A DNA stretch of 64,000 nucleotides, taken from assembly GCF_026339995.1 (NCBI RefSeq), contig NZ_JAPEPT010000001.1, positions 1,314,501 to 1,378,500 of the forward strand, given 5' to 3'. The notes under the pieces were generated by a model, which was not told the origin of the DNA, searched no databases, and saw nothing but the letters and a program-made list of their open reading frames with translations. The DNA is from Streptomyces sp. NBC_01481 (lineage in GTDB: Bacteria > Actinomycetota > Actinomycetes > Streptomycetales > Streptomycetaceae). The position numbers and the translations under genes were made by a program. Each line of letters opens with the position of its first letter. Within the stretch, counting starts at the first letter, position 1. This document shows positions 1 to 8,627 of this stretch, one piece after another.

Positions 1-246
1 CTGCATCGAGATGATCTTGCCGCCCGCGCCCAGGACGTCATCCGTCCTCTGCAGATACACATCCTTCGGAGCACGCCGACCGCGCTCCACCGAGGAGACC
101 AGTTCCTCGCTGTACCCGATCGCCGTCCCCAGCTCCGCCTGCCTGAGCCCTGCCGCCTCCCGCCACGCCTTCAGCTGACGGCCGACGATCCTGAGGACCG
201 CCCCGCTCTCGTCGTCCCAACTCTGCTGCTCCGTACCGTCGTCCAT
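1..246 (-). CDS. XRE-family helix-turn-helix regulator (C-terminus beyond window)
   Basis: The 82 visible codons start at ATG 246 and run off the left edge. Residues about 15-75 form an XRE/Cro-type helix-turn-helix, with RQLKAWREAAGLRQAELG leading into GYSEELVSSVERGRRAP, where the recognition helix should lie. Streptomyces carries many such genes (Scr1/WhiJ/AbaA type), usually beside a small ATP-binding protein and a DUF397 protein. Here the divergent neighbour at 341 is an anti-sigma-like ATP-binding protein, so the pair is probably a functional unit. The inverted repeat at 270-304 between them is a likely autoregulatory site. The ligand-binding C-terminal half is not visible, so the subfamily is an inference. 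Confidence 0.85.
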   Translation of the reverse strand, partial: MDDGTEQQSWDDESGAVLRIVGRQLKAWREAAGLRQAELGTAIGYSEELVSSVERGRRAPKDVYLQRTDDVLGAGGKIISMQ

Positions 247-269
247 GCCGCCGACCTCCACCCGTCCGC

Positions 270-304
270 ACTGTCCGGACACAACCGGGCGCCGCCCGGA
301 CAGT
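270..304. promoter_or_regulatory. Inverted repeat in the divergent XRE / ATPase promoter region
   Basis: ACTGTCCGG (270-278) is perfectly complementary to CCGGACAGT (296-304) across a 17-base gap. The repeat lies between the divergent starts at 246 and 341, where an XRE regulator would bind to control both genes. The operator role is inferred from position only. Confidence 0.45.
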
Positions 305-340
305 TACGCTGCGTACCGACTTCATTACTGTTCAGAGTAG

Positions 341-793
341 GTGTGGGCGGCCACGCTGAGTGACGTGAATCAAGAAATCACCCGATCCGTGACTGCTGTA
401 CGCCATTTCTCGATCCTGCTGTCCTCGACGCGCCGAGGCGCCCGGCTTGCCCGCCGCCTGACGGTGCAGCAACTGACGGAGTGGGGACATTCGTTCGCGA
501 CGGCTGAGCAGATCGTTGCCGAGCTGGCCGCCAACGCCGCGCTGCACGGCCGCGTACCCGGGCGCGACTTCCGTCTCACGCTCACCGTCGGCAACGCCGG
601 GACGCTACGCATCGAGGTCACCGATGCCCGCGCGGACAGGCGGCCCCAGCGCTCCGACTGCCCGGAGCCGGATGCGGAGTCGGGGCGCGGCCTGTTGCTC
701 GTCGAGGCGCTGGCCGATCGCTGGGGCGTCGACGACGGGCCCGCACCCTGCAAGACCGCATGGGCCGAGATCGACCGGCCCGCGTCACTCTGA
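341..793 (+). CDS. Anti-sigma-like ATP-binding protein (HATPase_c_2)
   Basis: A 150-residue protein with the Bergerat ATP fold of RsbW/SpoIIAB-type serine kinases. The N-box is ELAANAALHG (about residues 61-70) and the glycine-rich lid is ESGRGLLLVEALADRWGV (about 110-127). Single-domain proteins of this type are abundant in Streptomyces and often sit beside XRE regulators, as here. They are presumed to bind a protein partner and may phosphorylate it. Two GTG starts are possible, 341 and 365, and neither has a strong ribosome site. The 3' end overlaps the convergent GH16 gene by 9 bases. The substrate is unknown. Confidence 0.85.
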   Translation: MWAATLSDVNQEITRSVTAVRHFSILLSSTRRGARLARRLTVQQLTEWGHSFATAEQIVAELAANAALHGRVPGRDFRLTLTVGNAGTLRIEVTDARADRRPQRSDCPEPDAESGRGLLLVEALADRWGVDDGPAPCKTAWAEIDRPASL

Positions 794-1726
794 CGCGCCT
801 GTGGTGAGCACCGTGACGTGGTCGACGAGCATGGAACTGCCGGGGCGGGTCTCCGGAGTGGGCGTGATGTGCCCGGCGATGGCTTTGGGGAAGCCGCCGC
901 CGATGGCCAGGTTGAGGAGGATGAAGTGCCCGTGGCCCGTTGCGGCGTCCCAGGTGGCCTCGTTCATCTGTGCCGAGCTGACGGAGTGGTAGCGCCTGCC
1001 GTCGACGTACCAGCTAACCCGCTCCGGCTTCACGCTGCGGTCCCACTCGACGGCGTAGGTGTGGAAGCGGCCGGTGCAGACCGAGCCGGGGCAGGTGGTG
1101 TCGGCGGCGAGGCCCGTGCTCTCCTCGCAGGGGCCGCCCTCGCTCGTCCCGCAATGCATGGCACCCCAGATCCGGTTGACGCCGTTGGCGTTCTCCAGAA
1201 CGTCGAACTCGCCGACGGTGGGTGATACTCCCTCGCCGGTACGGAAGGGGCTGCCCAGGGTCCAGAAGGCCGGCCAGTAACCCAAGGCCGTGGGGCCGGT
1301 GATTCCGGGGAGCTGGATGCGGGCCTCAATGCGGAGCTTCCTGCCGTCCGGTGGCCGAAAGTCACTGCGGCGCGTCTCGATGCGGGCGGAGGTCCATCGG
1401 CCGGCGCTGTCCCGCAGCGGTGTGATGCGCAGGTTGCCTCGGCCGTCCTGGCTCAGATTGGCCGGGTCGGCCGTATACCGCTGGACCTCACCGGTTCCCC
1501 AGTGGGGCGGACCGCCGGGATAGCTGGTGCCGACGTCGGTGATCCAGTTCTTGGGGTCCGGCGCGGTTCCGGCTCTGCCGTCGAAGTCATCGGTCCACTC
1601 GACGGCCCACCCGTCGGCGGACGGCGGGGTGGCACGCGCCACCGATGGGCCGAAGCCCACGGCGAGGACGGCGAGCGCGGACGTCACCGCCGACCACGTG
1701 CGGCGGCTCCTCAGCGGCAGCTTCAT
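785..1726 (-). CDS. Secreted GH16 beta-glucanase-like glycoside hydrolase
   Basis: A 313-residue protein with an N-terminal signal peptide: RSRR, then a hydrophobic stretch ending near ARATPPS. It has the GH16 fold, with the catalytic motif ExDxxE visible as GEFDVLEN near residue 190. Typical GH16 surroundings are present: YWPAFWTLG before the motif and FHTYAVEWDRS after it. The ATG at 1726 is chosen because AGGAGGT lies about 8 bases upstream; a longer reading to 1759 lacks such a site. The family cleaves beta-1,3/1,4 glucans, agar or carrageenan, so the substrate is not fixed by sequence. It begins 49 bases after the histidine kinase of the polysaccharide operon and may be its last gene, trimming or releasing the product. 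Confidence 0.9.
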   Translation of the reverse strand: MKLPLRSRRTWSAVTSALAVLAVGFGPSVARATPPSADGWAVEWTDDFDGRAGTAPDPKNWITDVGTSYPGGPPHWGTGEVQRYTADPANLSQDGRGNLRITPLRDSAGRWTSARIETRRSDFRPPDGRKLRIEARIQLPGITGPTALGYWPAFWTLGSPFRTGEGVSPTVGEFDVLENANGVNRIWGAMHCGTSEGGPCEESTGLAADTTCPGSVCTGRFHTYAVEWDRSVKPERVSWYVDGRRYHSVSSAQMNEATWDAATGHGHFILLNLAIGGGFPKAIAGHITPTPETRPGSSMLVDHVTVLTTGASE

Positions 1727-1775
1727 CGGGTTGCACCTCCTGCCTGGCCTGAACAACACGCCCGGCGAGGGCAGT

Positions 1776-3878
1776 TCAGGGGGCGTTCACGGTCTCCGGC
1801 GCGGCCACCCGCGGCAGCCGTGCGGTCACCGTCGTGCCCTCGCCCTCCTGGGAGCGAACTTCCGTCGTGCCTCCGTGGTTCGCCACGATCGTGTGGACGA
1901 TGGTCAGCCCGAGTCCCGTGCCCGGGATGGCTTGGTCCACGGCGTTCGAGGCCCGGAAGAACCGGCTGAAGAGCTGCTCGCACTCCTTCTGGGGGATGCC
2001 GATACCGGTGTCGCTGACGCTGAGGACCACCTCGCCGTCGTCTGCGGCAGCCTGGACGCGTACGTGCCCGCCGCTGGGAGTGAATTTCACGGCGTTGGAC
2101 AGCAGGTTCATCAGGACCCGGTCGATCTGGTCGCTGTCCGCCTCCAGCACGAGCGGCTCTTCGGGGCAGTCGGTCTCCAGGTGGACGGAGGCCGCCTCGG
2201 CGGCGGGCCTGATGGTGTCCACGGCCGAGCCCACCAGTTGGCGCAGGTCGACCTCCACCTTCTGCGAACTGAAGGTGCCGGCCTCGATCCGGGACAGGGT
2301 GAGCAGGTCCTCGATCAGCGCGCGCAGCCGGTTGGCGTTGCGGTCGACGATGTCCAGCATGCGATGCTGCGGCTCCGAGAGCGGGCCCGTTTCGTCGTCC
2401 CTGAGCAGCTCGACATATCCCACGATGCTGGTCAGCGGAGTCCGCAACTCGTGGGAGACGGTCGACAGAAATTCGCTCTTGGCCTGGTCCAGCGCGCGCA
2501 ACTTCTCCACCAGGGCCGCCTCTTGCCCGTAGAGCATCGAGTTGTGCATCGCCCGGCCGACACCGGAGGCCATCGACTCCGCGATGTCGATCTCCACAGC
2601 GCGCCAGGGGTGCTCCGGCGCACTGCGGGAGAGGCACACGGCTCCGAGCGGTTCCTCCCCCACTCCGATCGGCGTGAGCAAGACGGAGTACAGGCCCAGG
2701 GCCCTCGCGGCGTCTCGATTTTCCTCCGGCAGGCCCGTCCTGCCGAAGGAGCCGGGGGCGTCCGGCAGGGGCACGCCGGCGAAGAGATAGTCGGGGAGAT
2801 TGTCGATGGACCAGGTCATTCCTCGCCGGTAGTGGTCGCGGACCACCTCTGCGGGGATGGGAGGGAGCGCCTGCAACCCCTCGGCCGTGAGCAGACCTTG
2901 CTCTGCGTTCCATGCCCGCGCCACCGGGACCACCGGGCTGTCCTCTTGGACGAGCAGGATGAACACGTGGTCGGCTTCCAGACCCGCGCCGATCCCCGTG
3001 CAGGCCGCGTCCAGGACCTCATCCACATCGAGGCGCTCGCGGATCCGGATGCCGACGTCCCGGGCAATCTTCGACAGTCGGCGCCGCTCGTCGTCGATCC
3101 CGCGCAGGCGCGCGCTTTCGTCGGCGAGCAGGTTCACCGACCGGGCCACCGCGCGGATCTCGGCAGGCCCCTGCTCCCTCGCCCGTGCCGAGTGCTCCCC
3201 GGCGGTCAACCGGCCGAGTGTCTGCTCCACGCGCTTGAGCGGCCGGACCAGGGCACGGGTGGTTCGCAGCGACGTGTACACGGCGATGGCCAGCGCAGCG
3301 AGCAGCAGGACAGCGACCCAGACGGCACCGACGCGGACAATCCCGTCGGCGCGCTCGTCCATCCGCAGGACTTCCTCGCTCAACCGGTCATCAAGCTCGC
3401 GGTTGGTGGCCTCGAACGCGTTGTACCGGACTGTGCCCTCACGCGTGAGCCGTGCCGCCTGCTCGCTTCTCGGTGTGGTTCCCGCTTGTTGGTCGGCGAT
3501 GCGCACATAGGCCTGAAGCTGCTGTTCCTGTGTCCTCAGACTCCGATCGGTCGCAGGATCGCCATGCTCAAGGGCGGAGGCGAGTACGGCTGGGTATGCC
3601 TGGCGCGCCGTCCGGTAGACATCCAGCAGCTTCTGATCGCCGGTGAGGAGATAGCCGCGCATGGAACGCTGCATGTCGGAAGCCTCGCCATGCAACCGCA
3701 GATTGTCGGCGAGAGCCGGCTGCGTCTGGTCGACGATCTCGTCGCTCGCCCCGTATCCGATGAACGCGGCGGTCAGCACTCCGCTCGCGACCAGCACGAT
3801 GAGGCCGATCAGCACGCCGAACGCGGTGCCGAGCCGCCGCGTGACGGATTTGCCGCCCCGTCCCTTGCGTCCGCTCAT
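1776..3878 (-). CDS. Membrane sensor histidine kinase: CHASE3-HAMP-GAF-HisKA-HATPase
   Basis: A 700-residue kinase. A transmembrane helix at about 18-40 is followed by a CHASE3-like extracellular domain (about 42-180, containing MQRSMRGYLLTGD). A second membrane helix lies at about 183-203, then HAMP (205-260), GAF (280-445) and HisKA with the phospho-acceptor in FLSTVSHELRTPL (His476). The C-terminal ATPase has NLLSNAVKF, DTGIGIP and GTGLGL. Its ATG overlaps the stop of the upstream glycosyltransferase (ATGA, 3875-3878). The likely partners are the two receiver-only regulators at the head of the same operon. The signal is unknown; GAF and CHASE3 suggest both internal and external inputs. Confidence 0.93.
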   Translation of the reverse strand: MSGRKGRGGKSVTRRLGTAFGVLIGLIVLVASGVLTAAFIGYGASDEIVDQTQPALADNLRLHGEASDMQRSMRGYLLTGDQKLLDVYRTARQAYPAVLASALEHGDPATDRSLRTQEQQLQAYVRIADQQAGTTPRSEQAARLTREGTVRYNAFEATNRELDDRLSEEVLRMDERADGIVRVGAVWVAVLLLAALAIAVYTSLRTTRALVRPLKRVEQTLGRLTAGEHSARAREQGPAEIRAVARSVNLLADESARLRGIDDERRRLSKIARDVGIRIRERLDVDEVLDAACTGIGAGLEADHVFILLVQEDSPVVPVARAWNAEQGLLTAEGLQALPPIPAEVVRDHYRRGMTWSIDNLPDYLFAGVPLPDAPGSFGRTGLPEENRDAARALGLYSVLLTPIGVGEEPLGAVCLSRSAPEHPWRAVEIDIAESMASGVGRAMHNSMLYGQEAALVEKLRALDQAKSEFLSTVSHELRTPLTSIVGYVELLRDDETGPLSEPQHRMLDIVDRNANRLRALIEDLLTLSRIEAGTFSSQKVEVDLRQLVGSAVDTIRPAAEAASVHLETDCPEEPLVLEADSDQIDRVLMNLLSNAVKFTPSGGHVRVQAAADDGEVVLSVSDTGIGIPQKECEQLFSRFFRASNAVDQAIPGTGLGLTIVHTIVANHGGTTEVRSQEGEGTTVTARLPRVAAPETVNAP

Positions 3879-5416
3879 GCACGATCACCTCCGCCCGCGC
3901 GCGCCTGCCCGGTCTCGGCGAATCCGCTGCGTGGTATGGACCCCCACGCCTGCGGAGAGCCGCGCAGCCCCTGCAGCATGCCGCGCAGTCGCCACCACGC
4001 GGTGAGCTGGCGGTATCCGATGTTCTCGGCAATCGCCCCGACGACAGCACCCCAGATGTCCCGCGACCGTGCGAACCGGTGGAAGGCGTACTCCTCCACC
4101 GCCAGCGACACCAGACTGACCACCAGGGCGTAGCCGTACGCGACGAGCAGGAAGCGCCACACGAAGTCCGGATCGACCGCACCGAGCAGCACGCTCACGG
4201 GTACCAGGACGAGACCGGCCAGTTCGATGACGGGGGCGAGCAGTTCGAAGAACACGTAGAAGGGCAGCGATACCAGCCCGATCCGGCCGTACCGGGGGTT
4301 GCCGATCATGCGGCGGTGCTTCAGCAGGATCTCCGTCAGCCCGCGATGCCACCGCCGCCGCTGTCCCGCCAGGGCCTTCCTCGTCGACGGCGCCTCGCTC
4401 CAGGAGATCGGCTCGCTGACGAAGACGATGCGGTAGTCGCGGCCCTGGTCACGCAGATACCGGTGCAGGCGGACGACCAGCTCGGCATCCTCGCCGATGC
4501 AGCCCGCGTCCATGCCGCCCACCGCCACCACGATGTCCCGCCGGAAGAGACCGAAGGCACCGGCGATGACCAGCAGGCCGCCCACCTTCGACCACCCCGT
4601 ACGTCCGAGCATGAAGGCCCGCAGATACTCGACCACTTGGATGCGGCCCAGCAGCTCCCGGGGTACGCGCGGCTCGACGACACGGCCCGCGACGACGGTG
4701 CAGCCGTTGGCGATGCCGACCACGCCGCCGGTGGCGACCACCCGCATCGGGTCGTCGCAGAACGGCTTGGCAACCGCCAGCAGCGACTCGGAGTCCAGGA
4801 TCGAGTCCGCGTCCACCATGCACAGCAGCGGATAGCGTGCCAGGTTGATTCCGGCGTTGAGGGCGTCGGCCTTGCCGCCGTTCTCCTTGCGGGCCACCAC
4901 GAGCGGCACCGGTCCGCCCCTGGGCAGATGGACCGACTCCACCGCACCGCGCAGCGGTACGTCGTCGGGCACGACGCGCTCCACCTCGACGAGGTCGAAC
5001 GCCTCCCGCAGGGCGTCCAGCGTCCCGTCGGCGGAGCCGTCGTCCACGACGACGACCTCGAAGACCGGGTAGCGCAGCAGGAGCATGGCCCGGACCGCCT
5101 CCGCGATCGATGTCTCCTCGTTGTACGCGGGCATGATCAGCGACACCGGCGGGGTGAAGGGACTCGCGGAGGCGTCTTCGTAGCCCGCGAAGGATGCCCG
5201 GCGCAGCCTCCTGACGAGCTCTCCGAAGGCGACGAGGATCAGCAGCAGATAGCAGGTGTTGATGACCGCGAAGTACACGAGGATCGCGCCGTCGCTCACC
5301 GTGATCAGGGTGTGCCCCGCGTCCCGCAGCCAACCCAGCGACCCGTCGCTCGCCAGGCTCCAGGCGCCGGGTGCGTGCACCGGGCTCAGGATGTCGGCAG
5401 CGCTCACCGCACTCAC
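3875..5416 (-). CDS. Membrane processive family 2 glycosyltransferase (exopolysaccharide synthase type)
   Basis: A 513-residue enzyme. An N-terminal membrane helix (about 43-66) precedes the GT-A catalytic domain. Motifs include VDDGS near 125, the D-x-D region MVDADSILD near 212, GEDAEL near 310 and QRRRW near 357. QxxRW marks processive synthases such as cellulose, PNAG and hyaluronan synthases. Several membrane helices follow (FYVFFELLAPVIELAGLVLVPV and later). The GTG start at 5416 overlaps the stop of the HEAT gene (GTGA), which fits coupling better than the longer reading to 5509. It probably polymerises an unknown beta-linked glycan through the membrane. The GH16 gene downstream hints at a beta-glucan product. 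Confidence 0.9.
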   Translation of the reverse strand: MSAVSAADILSPVHAPGAWSLASDGSLGWLRDAGHTLITVSDGAILVYFAVINTCYLLLILVAFGELVRRLRRASFAGYEDASASPFTPPVSLIMPAYNEETSIAEAVRAMLLLRYPVFEVVVVDDGSADGTLDALREAFDLVEVERVVPDDVPLRGAVESVHLPRGGPVPLVVARKENGGKADALNAGINLARYPLLCMVDADSILDSESLLAVAKPFCDDPMRVVATGGVVGIANGCTVVAGRVVEPRVPRELLGRIQVVEYLRAFMLGRTGWSKVGGLLVIAGAFGLFRRDIVVAVGGMDAGCIGEDAELVVRLHRYLRDQGRDYRIVFVSEPISWSEAPSTRKALAGQRRRWHRGLTEILLKHRRMIGNPRYGRIGLVSLPFYVFFELLAPVIELAGLVLVPVSVLLGAVDPDFVWRFLLVAYGYALVVSLVSLAVEEYAFHRFARSRDIWGAVVGAIAENIGYRQLTAWWRLRGMLQGLRGSPQAWGSIPRSGFAETGQARAGGGDRA

Positions 5417-6513
5417 GGGGCCGCCTCGGCGACGTGGGCGGAGGAGGCGCCGATGACGGACGACTCCGCGAGCGCCGCCCTGGCCTGTGCCGCCGCCCGC
5501 AGGCCCCAACGCCCGTCGGCGGCTGCCCGCAATTCGACGCCGCCCACGTCGCCGAGCCGCAGCAGCGACCGGGCCGCGGTGCCGGCCACATGATCATCCG
5601 GGTCGCCGAGCAGACCCCGCAGCCGGGCCGTGGCGGCCACGGCACCCAGGCTGCCCAGGGCCCCGGCGGCCACCCGGCGCAGGGCGACCGGCTGACCGGG
5701 GCCCACCGCGGCCAGCAGCGGCTCGAGGCCGTCCGGCATGCCGAGCCTGCCCAGCGCGCGGGCGGCCCTGATACGCACCTCCGCATCGGGATCCTCGCGC
5801 AGAGCGCTCGCGATCTCGGCGGTCCTGGAGACCCCGCCGATCGCGCCCAGCGTCTCGATCGCCACCGCCCGGACGAGCGGCTCCGGGTGTTCCAGACCCG
5901 CCGCGATGCTCCGCAGGGCCTCCGGCCCGAAGGACGTCAGCGCCCGGGTGACCACGGCGGGCGGTACGGTCCGCGGTCCGTAGAGGCAGTCCAGCAGCTG
6001 CGGGACGACCGAGGGTTCTCCGATCAGGCCCAGCGCCCGCGCGGCGACCAGCCGCACCTCCGGGTCGCGGTCGTGCAGCAGGCGGCAGAGCGGTGGGGCC
6101 GCGGGCCGGTGACGGAGCTGGCCGAGCACTTCCGCGGCGCGGCCCCGCCGGACGGCGCCCCGGCGGCCCAGATCCGCCACGGCATCCGCGGTGGCCCCGC
6201 GGCGCTCGAACAACTCGATGAGCGCGGTCCTGGCCTGTCCGGAGACCTTGCCGAACATCAGCGCCACCGTTGGCTCCAGAGCGCCCCAGGTGCGGTCGTC
6301 GAGCTCCGAGAGCAGGTCCAGCGCCTCGCGCTGCTCGTCCTCCTCCGCGCACAGGAGCTCCAGCAGCACCCCCCGCACCGGGGCCACGATCCGGTCTTGT
6401 CGGCGCTGCCGGTAGTGACGGACGAAGCGCAGGCCGACGATCAGTACCCCCAGCAGCACCACGACGGTCACCAGGCACATCAGTGCGCCAGTAACGAGAC
6501 TGGTGGCGATCAC
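5413..6513 (-). CDS. Membrane-anchored HEAT-repeat protein
   Basis: A 366-residue protein. One N-terminal membrane helix (MCLVTVVVLLGVLIVGLRFV) is followed by HEAT/PBS-lyase-type helical repeats. Examples are DRDPEVRLVAARALGLIGE, HPEPLVRAVAIETLGAIGG and DPDAEVRIRAARALGRLG. Such repeats form a protein-binding solenoid with no catalytic activity. It lies between the regulators and the glycosyltransferase and overlaps both by four bases, so it is probably made in fixed ratio with them. A scaffold role linking the signalling proteins to the synthase is an inference. The start GTG 6513 is chosen for the GTGA overlap with the upstream stop. Confidence 0.88.
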   Translation of the reverse strand: MIATSLVTGALMCLVTVVVLLGVLIVGLRFVRHYRQRRQDRIVAPVRGVLLELLCAEEDEQREALDLLSELDDRTWGALEPTVALMFGKVSGQARTALIELFERRGATADAVADLGRRGAVRRGRAAEVLGQLRHRPAAPPLCRLLHDRDPEVRLVAARALGLIGEPSVVPQLLDCLYGPRTVPPAVVTRALTSFGPEALRSIAAGLEHPEPLVRAVAIETLGAIGGVSRTAEIASALREDPDAEVRIRAARALGRLGMPDGLEPLLAAVGPGQPVALRRVAAGALGSLGAVAATARLRGLLGDPDDHVAGTAARSLLRLGDVGGVELRAAADGRWGLRAAAQARAALAESSVIGASSAHVAEAAP

Positions 6514-6884
6514 CGGGACGCCCTGGTGAGCACGGCCTGGACGCGGCTGCTCAGTTCGCGCGGGCTGAACGGCTTGATGATGTAGTCGTCGGCTCCCGCG
6601 GCGAATCCCGTCTCGACGTCTCCCTCCTGGGAGCGGGCAGTGATCAGGATGACGGGGAGCGAGGCGGTCTCGGGCGCCGCGCGGAGTTCGCGGCACACAT
6701 CCAGGCCGGACATCCCGGGCATGCGTATGTCGAGCAGAGCGACATCGACCGGCTGGCTGCGCGCTGCCTTGAGCGCGGCCATGCCGTCCTCCACGGCGAT
6801 GACCTCATGACCGCTCTGGGTCAGTTTGAAAGCGACGAGGTCCCGTATGTCGCCATCGTCATCGGCTATGAGGACTCGAGGCAT
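6510..6884 (-). CDS. Stand-alone response regulator receiver protein
   Basis: A 124-residue CheY-like protein with no output domain. The acidic pocket is IADDDGD, the phospho-acceptor Asp is in VALLDIRMPG (about residue 52), Thr is in ILITAR and Lys is in IIKPFS. It starts with ATG 6884, sharing one base with the TAA of the preceding receiver gene. Without an output domain it must act by protein contact, possibly on the HEAT protein or glycosyltransferase encoded just downstream, or as a phosphorelay step. Confidence 0.93.
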   Translation of the reverse strand: MPRVLIADDDGDIRDLVAFKLTQSGHEVIAVEDGMAALKAARSQPVDVALLDIRMPGMSGLDVCRELRAAPETASLPVILITARSQEGDVETGFAAGADDYIIKPFSPRELSSRVQAVLTRASR

Positions 6885-7258
6885 TACGTCTCCTGGGCTG
6901 CGGAATTCCGGAAGGAGTCGAGAAGGCGCATCACGCTTGAGCGCCGGAACGGTTTGGCCAGCATCGCGTCCACCGCCAGCTCCTTGAGATCCTGCTGGTC
7001 GAGCACTGAGGAGACGACGAGGTGGCACGTGCCCGTACGGCTGTCCGCGCGCAGTCTGCGGATGACTTCCCGGCCGTCGATACCGGGGAGCAGGATGTCG
7101 ATGATCGCCATGTCGGGTGGGTCCGCGAAGGCGAGTTCGAGGCCCTCTTCGCCGGTGCCCGCGACGGCCACCTGGCACCCCAGCCCCCGCAGATGACGCT
7201 CCAGCAGGGCACTGACGTCCAGATTGTCTTCGATCACAAGTACGCGCGGAGTGCCCAT
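6884..7258 (-). CDS. Stand-alone response regulator receiver protein, first gene of the operon
   Basis: A 124-residue CheY-like receiver. Acidic residues are in VIEDNLD, the phospho-acceptor Asp in MAIIDILLPG and the switch Lys in LAKPFR. The usual Thr position reads VVSSVLD, so Ser probably replaces it. ATG 7258 is preferred over GTG 7273 because AAGGA lies 6 bases upstream. It heads the six-gene minus-strand run down to GH16. The 282-base spacer to the gene on its right should hold the promoter, but I see no clear consensus. Confidence 0.92.
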   Translation of the reverse strand: MGTPRVLVIEDNLDVSALLERHLRGLGCQVAVAGTGEEGLELAFADPPDMAIIDILLPGIDGREVIRRLRADSRTGTCHLVVSSVLDQQDLKELAVDAMLAKPFRRSSVMRLLDSFRNSAAQET

Positions 7259-7540
7259 TACTGTCCTTGTCACGGAAGTATCGCGTCACCTGCCATCAAC
7301 GTATGTGCGTTTTGTCTTGCCTGCCACATTTGTGATCACTGTGGGTAACACCCGGCCGGTGCCCCCGGTGCCAGGGTCCGGACCGGTCAACTGACGCTGA
7401 GGGGCCTGGCTTACTGAGGGTGACGAAGGAGCGGGGCGGGGAAGCCGGTCGATTCGGCCGGGAGACAGGCGGGTTGGGCAACGGGCTTGTCAGGACCGGG
7501 AGTTGTGTGACGCTGTGCGGCGTCACATACTCGCGTCCGC

Positions 7541-7990
7541 TCAGCGCTCCGAAAGCGGTGCCGGAGCCTCCTGGATGACCCAGCCGTTGCCGTCCGGGTC
7601 CTGGAAGAACATGAACGAGTTCCATGTGTCGCCGGGGCCGTCCTCCCAGCCGCTCGCGCCCACGTGCTGGATCTCGCTGACGTCCACCGACCGCTCGACG
7701 AAGGCCGCGCGGGCCGCCGCGATGTCCGTCACGCACAGTTGGATGCCCTGGAGCGAGCCGGGGGCCATGGGCGTCTGGCCGGGAGGGCCCGGGAGGCCGC
7801 TGCCCATGGAGACGGAGCAGCGCGAGCCCGGCGGGGTCATCTGGATGATGCGGATGCCCGGAGCCACTTCCTGGTCGAGGTCGACCTTGAAGCCGCAGCC
7901 CTCCTCGTAGAACTTCTTCGACCGGTCGAGGTCCGTGACCGGGATCATGATCACTTCAAGCGTCAGTTCCATCGGTTCCGTGGGTGCCAT
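7541..7990 (-). CDS. VOC-family (glyoxalase/dioxygenase fold) protein
   Basis: A 149-residue protein with two babbab modules of the vicinal oxygen chelate fold. It begins LEVIMIPVTDLDRSKKFYEE, and the second half has IQLCVTDIAAARAAF and DPDGNGWVIQE, where the last Glu is a usual metal ligand. The ATG at 7990 has GAGGAG upstream. It starts 13 bases after the stop of the flavin/F420-type gene, so the two are probably co-transcribed. Substrate cannot be predicted; stand-alone VOC proteins include glyoxalases and resistance enzymes. Confidence 0.85.
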   Translation of the reverse strand: MAPTEPMELTLEVIMIPVTDLDRSKKFYEEGCGFKVDLDQEVAPGIRIIQMTPPGSRCSVSMGSGLPGPPGQTPMAPGSLQGIQLCVTDIAAARAAFVERSVDVSEIQHVGASGWEDGPGDTWNSFMFFQDPDGNGWVIQEAPAPLSER

Positions 7991-8003
7991 CGGTCGAGCT
8001 CCT

Positions 8004-8516
8004 CTATTCGGTGAACTGCCAACGGGTCTGGCTGTACGGGCTCTTCGCGAAGCCGAAGGCCGTGCGCGGCTCCACGCGGAAGACCAGAGCGGTGCCGGCC
8101 TGGTGCACGAACTCGCCGTCACGGACCTCGAAGGTCCAGTCCGAGCCGTACTTCTCGACGTACGCGTCCGCCAGCGCGCGCAGTCGCGTCTCGTCTGTCA
8201 CGCGTGCCGCCGCGCCCTCGACCACCACGTCGTAGCCCTCGCTGAGGGCATTGGCCCCGGTGGTGAGGACCACCTCCCGATTGTCGCGGAGGTTCTTCGC
8301 CTTGCGCTCGTCGGCGCCGGTGCAGAAATGCAGCCCGCCGTCGTGCCAGACGCCGATCAGCGGGGTGACATGCGGACGGCCCTCCGGGCGCACGGTCGAC
8401 AGCCAGTAGATTTCGGCCGCCTTCAGGCGCTCGACCGCATCGGTCCAGTCGTCGGCGGTGGCCTTTTCGTCGCTGTAGCGGGCGTCCAGCTTGGTCAGGG
8501 GTTCGTTCTCGGGCAT
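8004..8516 (-). CDS. Pyridoxamine 5'-phosphate oxidase-like flavin/F420-binding protein
   Basis: A 170-residue split-barrel protein. AEIYWLSTVRPEGRPHVTPL is the typical PNPOx-like strand pair, followed by FCTGADERKAKNLRDN, the cofactor-phosphate region. Actinobacterial members bind FMN, F420 or heme, and most are of unknown reaction. Start ATG 8516 follows GAGAGGA. It is the first gene of a two-gene unit with the VOC protein. Confidence 0.85.
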   Translation of the reverse strand: MPENEPLTKLDARYSDEKATADDWTDAVERLKAAEIYWLSTVRPEGRPHVTPLIGVWHDGGLHFCTGADERKAKNLRDNREVVLTTGANALSEGYDVVVEGAAARVTDETRLRALADAYVEKYGSDWTFEVRDGEFVHQAGTALVFRVEPRTAFGFAKSPYSQTRWQFTE

Positions 8517-8627
8517 GGTGCGGTCCTCTCCACTCGGGTCACCGAATGTGTAGACCGCGAGCGGCGCCCCTATTCATCGGCCGACGGGCCGGGCGGCATC
8601 ACGAGGGTCCTGATCGCGCACCGGCGG

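Noticed and set aside
1527..4133. 868-codon plus-strand open frame antisense to the GH16 and kinase genes
   Set aside because: It is a GC-rich shadow of well-supported minus-strand genes, is rich in Arg/Gly/His, and has no domain or ribosome site.
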